From Halobaculum litoreum (GTDB lineage Archaea; Halobacteriota; Halobacteria; Halobacteriales; Haloferacaceae), in the NCBI RefSeq assembly GCF_030127125.1, contig NZ_CP126156.1, positions 868,001 to 932,000 of the forward strand: DNA of 64,000 nt, written 5' to 3'. Below are positions 27,360 through 36,995 of this stretch, in pieces. The position numbers were made by a program, and so were the translations under genes. Each line of letters begins with the position of its first letter. Positions within the stretch are counted from its first letter, which is position 1. Below the pieces are notes generated by a model that was not told where the DNA came from, did not search any database, and was given only the letters and a program-made list of their open reading frames with translations.

Positions 27360-28381
27360 TCACTCCTCGGTCGGCCGGAGGTGCTCGCAGTCGCCCGCGG
27401 TGACGGTGACGCGTTCGGTGCCGGTGTCGACGACGAGCGCGCCGGGGAACTCGACGCCGACCGCCTCCCCCTCGACGACGCCGCCGGGGGTGTCGACCCG
27501 GACGCGCCGGCCGACGGTGTCGGCGTACTCCGCCCACGCGTCGACGGCGCCCCGGAGGTCGCCGCGGAGCGCGTGGAACTCCTCGAGGATCCGCTGGACG
27601 ACCAGCCGTCGGTCGACCGGGGCGCCCCGTTCGGCGAGCAGGCTCGTGGCGTCGGCGTCCGGGGGGAGGTCGTCGGGGTCGACGTTCGCGTTGAGGCCGA
27701 CGCCGACGACCAGCCACGACACCCGGTCGGCCTCGCCCTCCATCTCGGTGAGGATCCCGCAGAGCTTCCTGCCGCCGCGGGCGCCGCCCTCGCCGACGAG
27801 CACGTCGTTGGGCCACTTGATCCGGGCGTCGACGCCGGTCTCCCGGCAGGCGCGCGTCACGGCGACGGCCATCGCCAGCGTGAACGCCGGCGCGTGCGCC
27901 GGCGGGACGGACGGCCGACACAGGACCGAGAGCCAGACGCCGCCCGGGGGCGACACCCACTCGCGGTCGAGGCGACCGCGCGAGGCGGTCTGTTCGTCGG
28001 CGACGACGGCGACGCCGCCGCGCCCCTCGCGGCGAGGGCGCGCGCGCGGTCGTTCGTCGACCCGACGCGGTCGTGGTACTCGACGGCGAACGGCGCCTCG
28101 AGTCCGTACGCGATCGCCTCGCCCGAGTACCCCGTCACGTCCGTCACGGCGTAGCCGTCGTCGCCGCTCTCGACGGTCAAGCCCGCCTCGCGCAGCGCCT
28201 CCACGTGGTTCCAGACGGCCGCGCGGGAGACGCCGAGCCGCTCGGCCAGTCGCGGTCCGGAGACGGGGCCGTCCGCGAGCGCCGCCAGCAGTCGGCGACG
28301 CGTCGCGGGGAGCCCCACCGTGGCGGGGCCGCCCGCGGCCGTCTCGGCGCGTTCGGTCGGCGGGTCGTCCGCCCCGGTCAC
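27360..28381 (-). pseudogene. birA: biotin--protein ligase with N-terminal HTH (BirA), frameshifted
   Basis: The N-terminal winged helix (RRRLLAALADGPVSGPRLAE and LGVSRAAVWNHVEALREAGL) leads into the ligase start GSTNDRARALAARGA. There the frame breaks near 28025 in GCGGCGGCG and resumes as VAVVADEQTASRGRLDREW, the biotin-adenylate loop, continuing IKWPNDVLVGEGG and the C-terminal SH3-like domain (VEGEAVGVEFPGALVV). About 340 aa if repaired. The GTG start overlaps the stop of the upstream Usp gene by 4 bp. Biotinylates acyl-CoA carboxylases and may repress through its HTH. Confidence 0.85.
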
Positions 28382-28830
28382 GGGTCGTCCCGTCCGCCGT
28401 CCGCGGACGCCAGCTCGGTCGCCTTCCCGTCGGCCCGCACGGTGATCACCGTCGCGTCCAGTTTGTCGTTGAGGAACGACTCGATGTCGGGGTCGGAGAA
28501 CAGTTTGCGGATGGTGCGGCGCCAGCGGCTCGCCTGCTTCGCGCCGATGACGACGACGTCGGCCTGCTCGGCGGCGACCTCGTCGAGGATGGTCTCCTCG
28601 ACGAGGAAGCCGCGACGGACCACGTAGCGCACCTCCGGCAGCGCGCCGAACTCGCGCTCGACCGCGCGCTTGAGACCGGTGCGCGTCACCTCCTTGCCGT
28701 CCTGGTACAGGTCGACGTGGAGGACGGTCAACTCGGCGTCGCGTTCGTCGGCGATCCGGATCGCCTCCGCCAGCGTCGCCCTCGAGTGTTTCGAGAGCGG
28801 GTAGCGCACCGGCACGACGACCAGAGTCAT
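28378..28830 (-). CDS. universal stress family protein
   Basis: 150 aa from ATG 28830, supported by GTGTTTACAC about 27 bp upstream on the minus strand. TLVVVPVRYPLSKHSRATLA and the tail DATVITVRADG fit the Usp fold. The ATP-binding loop is atypical: VIGAKQASRWRRTIRKLFSD replaces the usual GxxGxxxxxxGS, so it may not bind ATP. Overlaps birA by 4 bp. Confidence 0.8.
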   Translation of the reverse strand: MTLVVVPVRYPLSKHSRATLAEAIRIADERDAELTVLHVDLYQDGKEVTRTGLKRAVEREFGALPEVRYVVRRGFLVEETILDEVAAEQADVVVIGAKQASRWRRTIRKLFSDPDIESFLNDKLDATVITVRADGKATELASADGGRDDP

Positions 28831-28958
28831 TGTCGTGTCGAACGCGCCGGCCCGTGTAAACACTTCCTCTTGCGACACACTCCCGCACCACCCGTCGACG
28901 AAACCGGGGGACGCGACCGCCGACACCCTCGCCGTCGTGTCCCGCCCCGTCCCTGTCC

Positions 28959-30358
28959 TCACACCTCGCCGTCGGGGTCGACCCCCTCGGCGGCGGCCGT
29001 CGAGACGCGTCGGATCCGTCCCTCGATCCGCGGGTCGACACCGAACTCGGCGATGTAGGCGGCGAGGACCTCGTGTTGGATGCCGTGTTCGCCCGCGCGG
29101 TGGTGCTCGTCGACGGCGGGGAACTCGTGGTCGGAGTGGAGGATGTACTCCGGCGTCGCGACGGTGTACAGCCGTTCGGGGTCGACCGCGTCGCCGTCGA
29201 CGGTCGCCGAGACGAGCGCCTCACGGTCGTCGTCCCACACGACCGTCGCCCCGCTGACGTGGCCGTGCCACCAGTCGTCCTCGCCGAAGTCGACGACGGC
29301 GGCCGACATCTGGCGGAAGGCGTCCAGCAGCTCCGCGCCCGTGAGCTCCACCTCGACGATGGGCTCCTCGAACGGGAGCACCGACAGGAGGTCCGCCCGC
29401 GTGACCTCGCCGGCGAGGTCGTGGCCGAGCCGGAGGCCGCCGGCGTTCTGGAGCCCCACGTCCGCGTCGGCTGCCCACCGGTAGGCGTCGGCGACGAGGT
29501 TGCCGATCCGGCACTCGCCGCCGTGGATCGCCGCCTCGGTCCGGGGATCGGCTCGTCGACCCGGCCGACCGCCTCGTCCAGCCCGGCCGCGGCGATGCGC
29601 TCCCGGAGCGCGTCCGCGACGCGCTCGTCGACGGGCGCGTCGGCGGGACTGTGGCGCGCGACGGTCGCGCCGTCGTCGTCCAGCGTCACCTCGAGGACGG
29701 TGTGGCCGTTGACGCCCGGGCGGGTACAGAGGACGCCGTCGACCGCCTCGGCGCGCTCGCTGTGGACGTGGCCGCCGAGGACGAGGTCGACGCCGTCGAC
29801 GCGTGCGAGGTCGTCGTCGCCGCCGCCGAGGTGGGAGACGGCGACGATCCGGTCGACGCCCTCCTCGCGGAGCGCGGCCACGCAGTCGCGGGCCGCGGCG
29901 TACGGGTCCGTGAACGTCATCTCGGCGGCCATGGGGTTCAACGAGGGCGTCGTCGGGTCCGTGACGCCGAAGAAGCCGACGCGGTCGCCGCCGACCCGGG
30001 CGACGGTCCACGGGACCACCCCTTCGGCGGCGCCGAACGGCTCGCCGGCCTCGTCGCGCACGTTCGCCGACACCCACGTCTGGGGCGAGTCGGCGACGAC
30101 GTCGCGCGTCGCCGCGGGGCCGAAGTCGAAGTCGTGGTTGCCGAACGTCTCCACGTCGGTGTCGACGGCACGGTAGAAGTCGACCGCCTGTCGCCCCTCG
30201 GCGACCGTCGCCGCGACGCCGGGCGAGGTGTTGTCGCCGCTGCCGACGACCGCCGCGTCCGGGCCGTTCAGTTCCGCGATCAGGCCCGCGAGGCGACCGG
30301 CTCGCTCGGGGTCGTCGTAGACGTTCTCGATGTCCGAGTAGTGGAGGAACCGGGGCAT
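28959..30358 (-). pseudogene. bifunctional metallophosphatase/5'-nucleotidase, frameshifted
   Basis: The N-terminal calcineurin-like domain has YSDIENVYD, GSGDNTSPG, TFGNHDFDFG, AVSHLGGGDDD and LGGHVHSE, a complete two-metal site, although the first motif is S-D-I rather than D-x-H. After DEPIPGP (about 29545, a C4 run) the frame shifts to TEAAIHGGECRIGNLVADAY, which begins the 5'-nucleotidase C-terminal domain (QNAGGLRLG, VATPEYI). About 466 aa if repaired. No signal peptide is visible, so it is probably cytoplasmic. Hydrolyses nucleotides or sugar-nucleotides. Confidence 0.85.
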
Positions 30359-30447
30359 TCAGTCGTCTGCACGCTACGGGGATGCGGGCAAGAACGCTCC
30401 GGGATCGGATCGGGTCGACGTTCCCGGCCGGAGCTGCCCGGAACCGC

Positions 30448-32166
30448 TCAGGGGAACGGGTGGTACGCCCGGTCGGGCTCGGCCTCGAACCCCATCGACG
30501 CGGACACCTCGTGCAGCCGCTCGCCGAAGAACGGCTCGGCCGTGAACAGCGGCTGCGCCGCGGGGACGAGCACCCGGACCCCCTCGAAGCCGAGCGCGGC
30601 CACGTCGCGGGTGGTGAGCCGCGCGGCGTACGCGTCGAGGTCGGCGTCGCCGAGGCGGTCGACGACGGCCGCGACCGCGTCGACGCCCGACAGGCCCGCG
30701 ACCCCGTCGTCGGTCACGTCCGCCGCCGGGAGCGTCACCTCCGGCGAGACGAACTCGTGGACACGGGCGGGGAAGTCGGCGTACGCGCCGATCGCCCCCT
30801 GCTCGCCGCTCGCGCGCTCGGGGCCCATCGCCCGCAGCTCCATCCAGTTCTGGAGCGCCTCCGCGAGCGCGCTCCGGGCGGCGGCGGCGGCGTCGAGGTC
30901 GGCGGCCGACCCCATCGCGAACCGCGGCCACGCGCCCGTCTCGGCGTCCCGGTGGACCGCCACGCCCACCACGGGCACGTCGACGTCCTGCGTGAGCAGC
31001 AGCGTCGTCACCGAGAGGCCCTCCGCGCTCGCCCGCCGGCGGAGCGCGTCGAACCCCTCGTCGTCGACCGCCAGCCCCATCGGTTCGAACGTGGAGTACC
31101 ACGACAGCATCGACGCGTCGCGCTCGACGGTCTCGTACAGCCCCGACAGCACCGCCTCCGCCGTCGAGTTGCCCAGCCCCAGCCCGGTGGTGATCGCGGG
31201 CGCGAACCGTTCGGCCGGCGGCGGGAACACCACGAACTCGGCCGGGAGCGACGCGGACTCCCCGGTGGCGAGGTCGACGCCGGCGACCCACGGGAGCCGC
31301 TCGTCCGCCGCCGGCGACTCGGCGTCGGCCGGCCGGACGAACCGGTCGACCGGCACCGCGTCGACCACGCCCTCCGTCGGCGCGGACCGGAACGCCGACG
31401 AGCGGTAGGTGCCCGCACAGTAGCGTTCGAGCGCCTCGCCGACGGCCTTCGCGTAGGCGGCGTCCCAGCCGTCGGCGACGCCGGCCGCGAACTCCGCACA
31501 GCGGGCGTCGGCGAACGCCGTCGTGTCGGCGGTCCGCGCGATGTAGTACGGCGCCGGGAACGACTCGCGCTCGCCCACCTCCGTCACGAGGCCGAGCCGG
31601 TCGTCGACCGCGCGGTCCATCCGGTCGACGGCGTCGTCGAGCGTCGCCGGGTCCGCGCGCTCGGCCACCTCGAACCCGTCGGGGGCGCTCCCGCAGTCAC
31701 AGCCGGGGGACGGGAGGAACGACCGCTCCGGCCCGTCGACCTCGACGACGGTCCCCGCGACCGACTCGCCCGAGAGGTGGCGGATGGCGCGCCGCCCGGC
31801 GAGCGCGCCCGCGAAGCGGACGGCGCTGCGGGTGCCCCGCGGGGCGACGTCCGTCGCCGGCGCGTTCGCCCGGACGCGGTCCCGCAGACAGTCGTAACAG
31901 CCGGCGTCGGCGGAGAACACGGAGACGGCGGCGTCGAGCCCCTCGACCGGTCGGCCGCCGACGCCGCCCACCTCGACGGCGACCCACTCGTCGAGGTGCC
32001 GCGTCGCCGTCCGGAAGACGCCGTCGCCGGTCGTCGCGGCGACGACCGCGAAGTCGAACCCGTCGAGGAGGCCGGCCTCCACCTCCATCACGTTCGCGTC
32101 GAGGTCGGCGAACGCGTCCCGCAGGGGGGCGGCGGCGGGGTCGGGCGCGACGATGGCGATGTCCAT
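30448..32166 (-). CDS. YcaO-domain protein with N-terminal E1-like/leader-binding region
   Basis: 572 aa from ATG 32166, with CCTTTTTGTG about 27 bp upstream on the minus strand. The first ~190 residues resemble the ThiF/E1-like partner domain of azoline cyclodehydratases, with two Cys pairs (CYDC near 98 and CDCG near 165) that could hold zinc. The C-terminal ~380 residues are YcaO: AVGEALERYCAGTYRSSAF, GLGLGNSTAEAVLSGLYETV, ALAEALQNWMELR and an ending YHPFP. YcaO enzymes use ATP to activate backbone amides (azoline or thioamide formation, or ribosomal-protein modification). No TfuA or obvious precursor peptide lies adjacent, so the substrate is unknown. Confidence 0.8.
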   Translation of the reverse strand: MDIAIVAPDPAAAPLRDAFADLDANVMEVEAGLLDGFDFAVVAATTGDGVFRTATRHLDEWVAVEVGGVGGRPVEGLDAAVSVFSADAGCYDCLRDRVRANAPATDVAPRGTRSAVRFAGALAGRRAIRHLSGESVAGTVVEVDGPERSFLPSPGCDCGSAPDGFEVAERADPATLDDAVDRMDRAVDDRLGLVTEVGERESFPAPYYIARTADTTAFADARCAEFAAGVADGWDAAYAKAVGEALERYCAGTYRSSAFRSAPTEGVVDAVPVDRFVRPADAESPAADERLPWVAGVDLATGESASLPAEFVVFPPPAERFAPAITTGLGLGNSTAEAVLSGLYETVERDASMLSWYSTFEPMGLAVDDEGFDALRRRASAEGLSVTTLLLTQDVDVPVVGVAVHRDAETGAWPRFAMGSAADLDAAAAARSALAEALQNWMELRAMGPERASGEQGAIGAYADFPARVHEFVSPEVTLPAADVTDDGVAGLSGVDAVAAVVDRLGDADLDAYAARLTTRDVAALGFEGVRVLVPAAQPLFTAEPFFGERLHEVSASMGFEAEPDRAYHPFP

Positions 32167-32259
32167 GCCGCGCTCGTGGCACGAACCGCACAAAAAGGTG
32201 GTCGGTCGCGACGGACCCCGAGTCGGGGGTGTTGACCGCGACGGAGGGGGTGGACCGCG

Positions 32260-33075
32260 TCAGTTCAGCATCCGGTAGGCGACGCTGGCGAGCTCGTCGC
32301 TCTCGGCGGCGCGCAGGCGGTCGTCGCCGAGCTTCAGGCGCAGGCGCGGGCGGCCGACGTCGATGGGCACCTTCTCGGTGTCGATGAGGCCCATGTCCTC
32401 CAGCCGCGTCTTCGTCCGCGAGAACGTCGCCTTCGAGGCGATGCCGACGTCCTCGCCCCACTTGCTGATGTCGTACAGGAGGACGTCGTTCTTCGCGGCC
32501 ACGAGCAGCGAGATGGTGACCTCGTCGAGGCCGTCGCCGTCGCCGCGGGCGGTCTCCAGCGAGTCGAGCACGCTGTCGAAGTCCGCGCGGACCGGCTCGC
32601 CGATGTCGTCGTCGAGCGAGCTGCGGATGCGCGAGAGCGCGGGCGTCCGGAGGTTGAACGACGGGGCGTCCGCCCAGCGCGTACGGTACGTGTCGTAGGC
32701 GTCGGCGATGAACGCCTCGTCGTCCGCGGCCAGCGCGGCGACGTGCTCGTCGGCACTCACGATCGCGTACAGCCGGTCCTCGCCGACGAACAGCGTGTTG
32801 TCGGCCCCCTCGTCGAGCTCGCGCAGCGTCATGCGCTCGGCGTCGACGAGGTCCGCGGCGTCGGCCGCGACGAGGAAGTCGTCCATCACGTCCTTCAGCA
32901 GCCGGTCGTCCGCGAGGACGTTCAGCGTCGGCAGCTCCTCGGCGTCGGCGCCGATGTCGATCAGCGACTCGATCACCGACTCCGTGGGGTCCACGACGAC
33001 GAGGTCCCCCGTCGACTCCTCCAGCAGCGACCGGAGGAGGTCGTCCATCGTCTCTTCGAGCAGATTCGCGGTCAT
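32260..33075 (-). CDS. tbsP: TbsP-like transcriptional regulator
   Basis: 271 aa from ATG 33075. MTANLLEETMDDLLRSLLEE and a central mixed domain are followed by a C-terminal winged helix (ISLLVAAKNDVLLYDISKWG, VGIASKATFSRTKTRLEDMG). The organisation matches haloarchaeal TbsP/DUF5821 proteins, which with TrmB modulate gluconeogenic gene expression in Haloferax (recalled, not searched). The strong TATA element 28 bp upstream predicts a leaderless transcript. Monocistronic. Confidence 0.7.
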   Translation of the reverse strand: MTANLLEETMDDLLRSLLEESTGDLVVVDPTESVIESLIDIGADAEELPTLNVLADDRLLKDVMDDFLVAADAADLVDAERMTLRELDEGADNTLFVGEDRLYAIVSADEHVAALAADDEAFIADAYDTYRTRWADAPSFNLRTPALSRIRSSLDDDIGEPVRADFDSVLDSLETARGDGDGLDEVTISLLVAAKNDVLLYDISKWGEDVGIASKATFSRTKTRLEDMGLIDTEKVPIDVGRPRLRLKLGDDRLRAAESDELASVAYRMLN

Positions 33076-33100
33076 CGTTGCTACCACAGTCGCCTCGTGA

Positions 33101-33110
33101 ATATTTAATA
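33101..33110 (-). promoter_or_regulatory. TATA element of the TbsP-like gene
   Basis: On the minus strand TATTAAATAT is centred about 29 bp before the ATG at 33075. It is the most A/T-rich stretch for many kb. Confidence 0.6.
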
Positions 33111-33224
33111 CTAACGGGAATTCCGAGGAATCAACCGCTGAGGCGGCAGAATACGCGGTCGAGGTGGTGGATGGAAGCCTGCCTCGCCGTGAATTTTAAG
33201 TGTGATTACGTTTTGAGTGCGGGT

Positions 33225-33410
33225 ATGGTACCAAGTGCTATGCTTGAACGTGCCGCGAACTCCCGCGTCGCGTCAGCGGCGAGCAACCACCCGAAAGCCG
33301 TCCTGACGACGCTGATGTTGCTCGTGCTCCTGCTCGCGGGCGACACCGCCGCCGCGACCGGGTTCGAGTTGAGCCCGTCGTCGTCCGGCGAAGTGTACCC
33401 CGGCCCGTAA
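33225..33410 (+). CDS. small single-span membrane or exported peptide next to the CHAT gene
   Basis: 61 aa from ATG 33225; TTTTAA at 33194-33199 is correctly placed for leaderless transcription from this ATG (an internal ATG at 33240 is possible). A polar N-terminus (ERAANSRVASAASNHPKAV) precedes a hydrophobic helix, LTTLMLLVLLLAGDTAAATG, then a short Ser-rich, Pro/Gly-ending tail (SSSGEVYPGP). It reads like a small signal-anchored peptide and resembles short uncharacterised haloarchaeal proteins. It converges tail-to-tail with the CHAT protease gene, with a 9-bp gap. Confidence 0.65.
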   Translation: MVPSAMLERAANSRVASAASNHPKAVLTTLMLLVLLLAGDTAAATGFELSPSSSGEVYPGP

Positions 33411-33419
33411 CGGCTCGAG

Positions 33420-35516
33420 CTACTCCCGGCCGAGCTTCTCTTCGAGCGTATCCGACCAGTGGAGGTCGCCGTCGTACAGCACAGCCGTGTCGGCGACCGC
33501 CATGTACTCCAGGAGCCGCGCACGGTCGATGGTGAACTCCAAGGTCTCGCCGAGCAGGTGGGTCTCGTTGGTCTCCTGCAGGTACGACCGGAACGCGCCG
33601 CCGGTTATCCACGGCGCGTCCATGAAGTAGCGCACTCGGTAGCGGTCGTCGCCCAGGTTGTCGACCTGGATGTCCGCGCCGACGAAGTCCTCCGACTGCG
33701 TGAGCACGTGGGTCCCGTCGCCGACGACCGCGTAGTCCTTCCCGGTCATGATCCGGCGTCGCGACTTGTCGAGCGCCCGTTCGATGCTGAAGCCGTTGAC
33801 CATCAGTCGCGCGAACATCGTCCCGACGGTCGCCGCCTGGCTGTCGAGCACCTCGTTGAACGTGACGCCGCCGGCGACGCTCCCCTTGCGGACGAGTTCG
33901 ATGCCCTCGTGGTACGAGCCGCAGGCGTTCAGGAAGAACGTCTGTGCGTTCGACTCCGCGAGGCTGCTCGCCGAGAGGTAGCCGTCGGCACACCGGAGCC
34001 CCTCCCGCTCGCAGTGCCCGATGTAGTGGACGAGGTCGTGACGCGACTCGAACACGGTCGCGAGTTCGTCGACGGCGAGGTTCTCGCGGAGCGAGACGTC
34101 GAGGTCGAGCGCTTCCGCGCGCCGTCGGTACAGGGCCGCCACCTCGGCGTGCTCGTCGCGCATCTCCCCGTCGTTGAGGATGGCGACCACCGAGGTGGGC
34201 TCGCCGGCGGCGTCGAGGTAGCGTGTCCGGTTCTCGTACGCCTCCGGGAGCGTCTTGAACGCGTCGATGGGGACGCCGTCGGCGAGCCAGCCGTGCGTTC
34301 GCCCGGGGCCCAGTTCCGGTTGGACCAGCTCGACGGAGGCGACGTCGCCCGGGGCCGCCCGGGCGGGACCGGCGTCCGCGCGGTAGAAGTCGTCGAGCGA
34401 GTTGTCCAACCACTCCGTCTCCGCGAGCGAGGCGGACTCGGCGATGCGGACGTGGGGCACGTTCGCCAGCAGGTGCGACAGCGTCGGGACGTGCTCGTAT
34501 CGCGGCGCGATGGACATCGAGAGGTGCCAGTCGGGGAACCGGTCGGCGACGCGCTCGAACGGCACCGCCCGGTACGCGTCGAACCGCTCGGCGGGCGGCG
34601 CGGCGTACAGCGCGTCCGCGTCGACCCCGACCTCCTCGAGCACCGACGCGAGGCCGAGGTCCGACGCGTACGGCCCGCTCTCGCGGACCACACAGTCGAG
34701 GTAGAACGTTCGCTCGAGGAGTTCCCCGACGGCGTCCTGGAACTCGGGGAACGCCGGGAGCTCGTCGACGCCCCCGGGGGTCTCCACCCGCGGCGTCGCG
34801 CCCGGCTCGACGTCGACTCGGGCCCCGACGTAGTGGGCCAGCGGCGCGACCGGGAACAGGTACTCGAGGTCGGGGGGCACGACCAGCCGGGCGTCCGCGT
34901 CCTCGGTCCGGTCGCGGACCGCCGGCGGCACGGACAGCGTCTCGCCGAAGTCGACGCGGGGCGGTCGCCCCCGCATCGTGGCGAACGAGCGGTCGGCCGT
35001 CGCGGTCCGGTGTCCGGCGGGGAACGCCGACAGCGCCTCGGCGACGCCCGCGGGGGTTCGCGGGACGGTGACGACCTCCGTGTCGTTCTGGATCCCGGTG
35101 CTGAAGCCGATCGACACCGCGGTGGACTCGGGGAACCGGACGTGGAAGCGCTCGTAGTCGGGCTTCTCGACCGTCGCGGGCCCGTCGAACCGGACGTACG
35201 CGTGGACGCTACTGCCGATGTGGAGCACGTAGGCGCCGTCCGGGATCGACAGCGGTCCGGTGCCCGCGCCCAACTCGAACACCTCGCCGGTGTCGACCTC
35301 CCGGATGGGCGCGTACACCGGGGGGAACCCGAGGAGGTCGACGACCCCGGACAACACGACGTCCGGGGTCCGGGTGTCCTCCAGTCCGACCGCGCCGAGC
35401 GCGTCGTGGAGCGAGGGGGCCGACCCGCCGGGTGTCCACCCCTCCGTGCGGACGGTCAGGGTGTTCTTGGCGGCGTCGACCGCCCGGAGTCCCTCGTCGG
35501 TCGTCTCGATCTTCAT
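33420..35516 (-). CDS. CHAT-domain caspase-like protease
   Basis: 698 aa from ATG 35516, with GGCTAAATGG on the minus strand 28 bp upstream. The C-terminal third is a CHAT domain: strand plus catalytic His in HDLVHYIGHCEREG (His near residue 501), followed 30 residues later by catalytic Cys in TFFLNACGSYHEG (near 531). The N-terminal ~450 residues form no recognised domain and show no TPR repeats or signal peptide. CHAT proteases are caspase relatives used in regulated proteolysis and in some anti-phage systems. The only close partner is the 61-aa peptide gene converging on it. Activator and substrate are unknown. Confidence 0.82.
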   Translation of the reverse strand: MKIETTDEGLRAVDAAKNTLTVRTEGWTPGGSAPSLHDALGAVGLEDTRTPDVVLSGVVDLLGFPPVYAPIREVDTGEVFELGAGTGPLSIPDGAYVLHIGSSVHAYVRFDGPATVEKPDYERFHVRFPESTAVSIGFSTGIQNDTEVVTVPRTPAGVAEALSAFPAGHRTATADRSFATMRGRPPRVDFGETLSVPPAVRDRTEDADARLVVPPDLEYLFPVAPLAHYVGARVDVEPGATPRVETPGGVDELPAFPEFQDAVGELLERTFYLDCVVRESGPYASDLGLASVLEEVGVDADALYAAPPAERFDAYRAVPFERVADRFPDWHLSMSIAPRYEHVPTLSHLLANVPHVRIAESASLAETEWLDNSLDDFYRADAGPARAAPGDVASVELVQPELGPGRTHGWLADGVPIDAFKTLPEAYENRTRYLDAAGEPTSVVAILNDGEMRDEHAEVAALYRRRAEALDLDVSLRENLAVDELATVFESRHDLVHYIGHCEREGLRCADGYLSASSLAESNAQTFFLNACGSYHEGIELVRKGSVAGGVTFNEVLDSQAATVGTMFARLMVNGFSIERALDKSRRRIMTGKDYAVVGDGTHVLTQSEDFVGADIQVDNLGDDRYRVRYFMDAPWITGGAFRSYLQETNETHLLGETLEFTIDRARLLEYMAVADTAVLYDGDLHWSDTLEEKLGRE

Positions 35517-35615
35517 CCGATCGGGCCCACCTCCGAAGGGGCTCCATTTAGCCCTATCGCCGGCGGGCGTCGTGGGGACGGATGGCTTTTTGTCGCCGCT
35601 GACCGGAACTCCGGT

Positions 35616-36863
35616 ATGGAGTATCCCGAAGTTCGCGACACCGACCCCGCCGTCGCCGACGCCCTGGAGGGCGAGGTGCAGCGCCAGCGCGACACGCTGG
35701 CGATGATCGCCTCCGAGAACCACGTCTCCGAGGCCGTCCTCGAGGCGCAGGGGAGCGCCCTCACCAACAAGTACGCCGAGGGGTACCCCGGCAAGCGCTA
35801 CTACGCCGGCTGCGAGTTCGCCGACGACGTCGAGGAGCTCGCCATCGAGCGGGCCAAGGAGCTGTGGGGCGCCGAGCACGTCAACGTCCAGCCCCACTCC
35901 GGCACGCAGGCGAACATGGCCGTCTACCTCGCGACGCTGGAGCCCGGCGACAAGATCCTCTCGCTGGAGCTGGAGCACGGCGGCCACCTCAGCCACGGCC
36001 ACCCCGCGAACTTCGCCGGCCAGCTGTTCGAGGTCGAGCAGTACGGCGTCGACACGGAGACGGGCTACATCGACTACGAGGCGCTCGCCGAGCAGGCGGC
36101 CGCGTACGAGCCCGACATCGTCGTCTCGGGCTTCTCGGCGTACCCGCGCGAGGTCGAGTGGGAGCGCATCCAGGCCGTCGCCGACGACGTCGGCGCGTAC
36201 CACCTCGCGGACATCGCCCACATCACCGGCCTGGTCGCCGCGGGCGTCCACGCCTCGCCGGTCGGCGTCGCCGACTTCGTCACCGGCTCCACGCACAAGA
36301 CGATCCGCGCCGGCCGCGGCGGCATCGTCATGTGCGACGAGGAGCACGCCTCGGACATCGACTCGGCCGTCTTCCCCGGCGGGCAGGGCGGTCCCCTGAT
36401 GCACAACATCGCGGGCAAGGCCGTCGGCTTCGGCGAGGCGCTGGAGCCCGCGTTCGGCGAGTACGCCCAGCAGGTGATCGACAACGCCGCCGCGCTGGCG
36501 GAGTCGTTCGCCGACAACGGGTTCGAGGTCGTCTCCGGCGGCACCGACACCCACCTCGTGCTCGTCGACCTGCGCGAGTCCCACCCCGACACCACCGGCG
36601 GCGACGCCGAGGACGCGCTCGCCGACGCGGGCATCGTCCTCAACGCGAACACCGTCCCCGGCGAGACGCGCTCGGCGTTCAACCCCTCGGGCATCCGCGC
36701 GGGCACCCCCGCGCTCACGACCCGCGGCTTCGACGAGGCCGCCTGCCGCGAGGTGGGCGACCTCATCTACCGGGTCGTCGACAACGTCGAGGACGACGAC
36801 GTGATCGCGGAGGTCCGCGAGCGCGTCTCGGAACTGACCGACGAGCACCCGCTGTACGAGTAG
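35616..36863 (+). CDS. glyA: serine hydroxymethyltransferase
   Basis: 415 aa from ATG 35616. SHMT signatures: NKYAEGYPGKRYYAGC, NVQPHSGTQANMAVY, DIAHITGLVAAG, and the PLP lysine in TGSTHKTIRAGRGG. Interconverts serine and glycine with one-carbon transfer to folate. GGCTTTTTGTC 28 bp upstream gives a leaderless promoter. It is followed 132 bp later by folD, the next step of the folate cycle. Confidence 0.97.
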   Translation: MEYPEVRDTDPAVADALEGEVQRQRDTLAMIASENHVSEAVLEAQGSALTNKYAEGYPGKRYYAGCEFADDVEELAIERAKELWGAEHVNVQPHSGTQANMAVYLATLEPGDKILSLELEHGGHLSHGHPANFAGQLFEVEQYGVDTETGYIDYEALAEQAAAYEPDIVVSGFSAYPREVEWERIQAVADDVGAYHLADIAHITGLVAAGVHASPVGVADFVTGSTHKTIRAGRGGIVMCDEEHASDIDSAVFPGGQGGPLMHNIAGKAVGFGEALEPAFGEYAQQVIDNAAALAESFADNGFEVVSGGTDTHLVLVDLRESHPDTTGGDAEDALADAGIVLNANTVPGETRSAFNPSGIRAGTPALTTRGFDEAACREVGDLIYRVVDNVEDDDVIAEVRERVSELTDEHPLYE

Positions 36864-36995
36864 GGTTCGGCGCGTCGGTCGGCCTCGTCGTCCGCACGTC
36901 GCGCCACCACACGTTCGTGCGTATTTTCACTACTCTGCAGCCGTGGTTGTGCACGAACCCGAGAATACTTACGCCTCGCCGCCGCCCCGTCGTGT

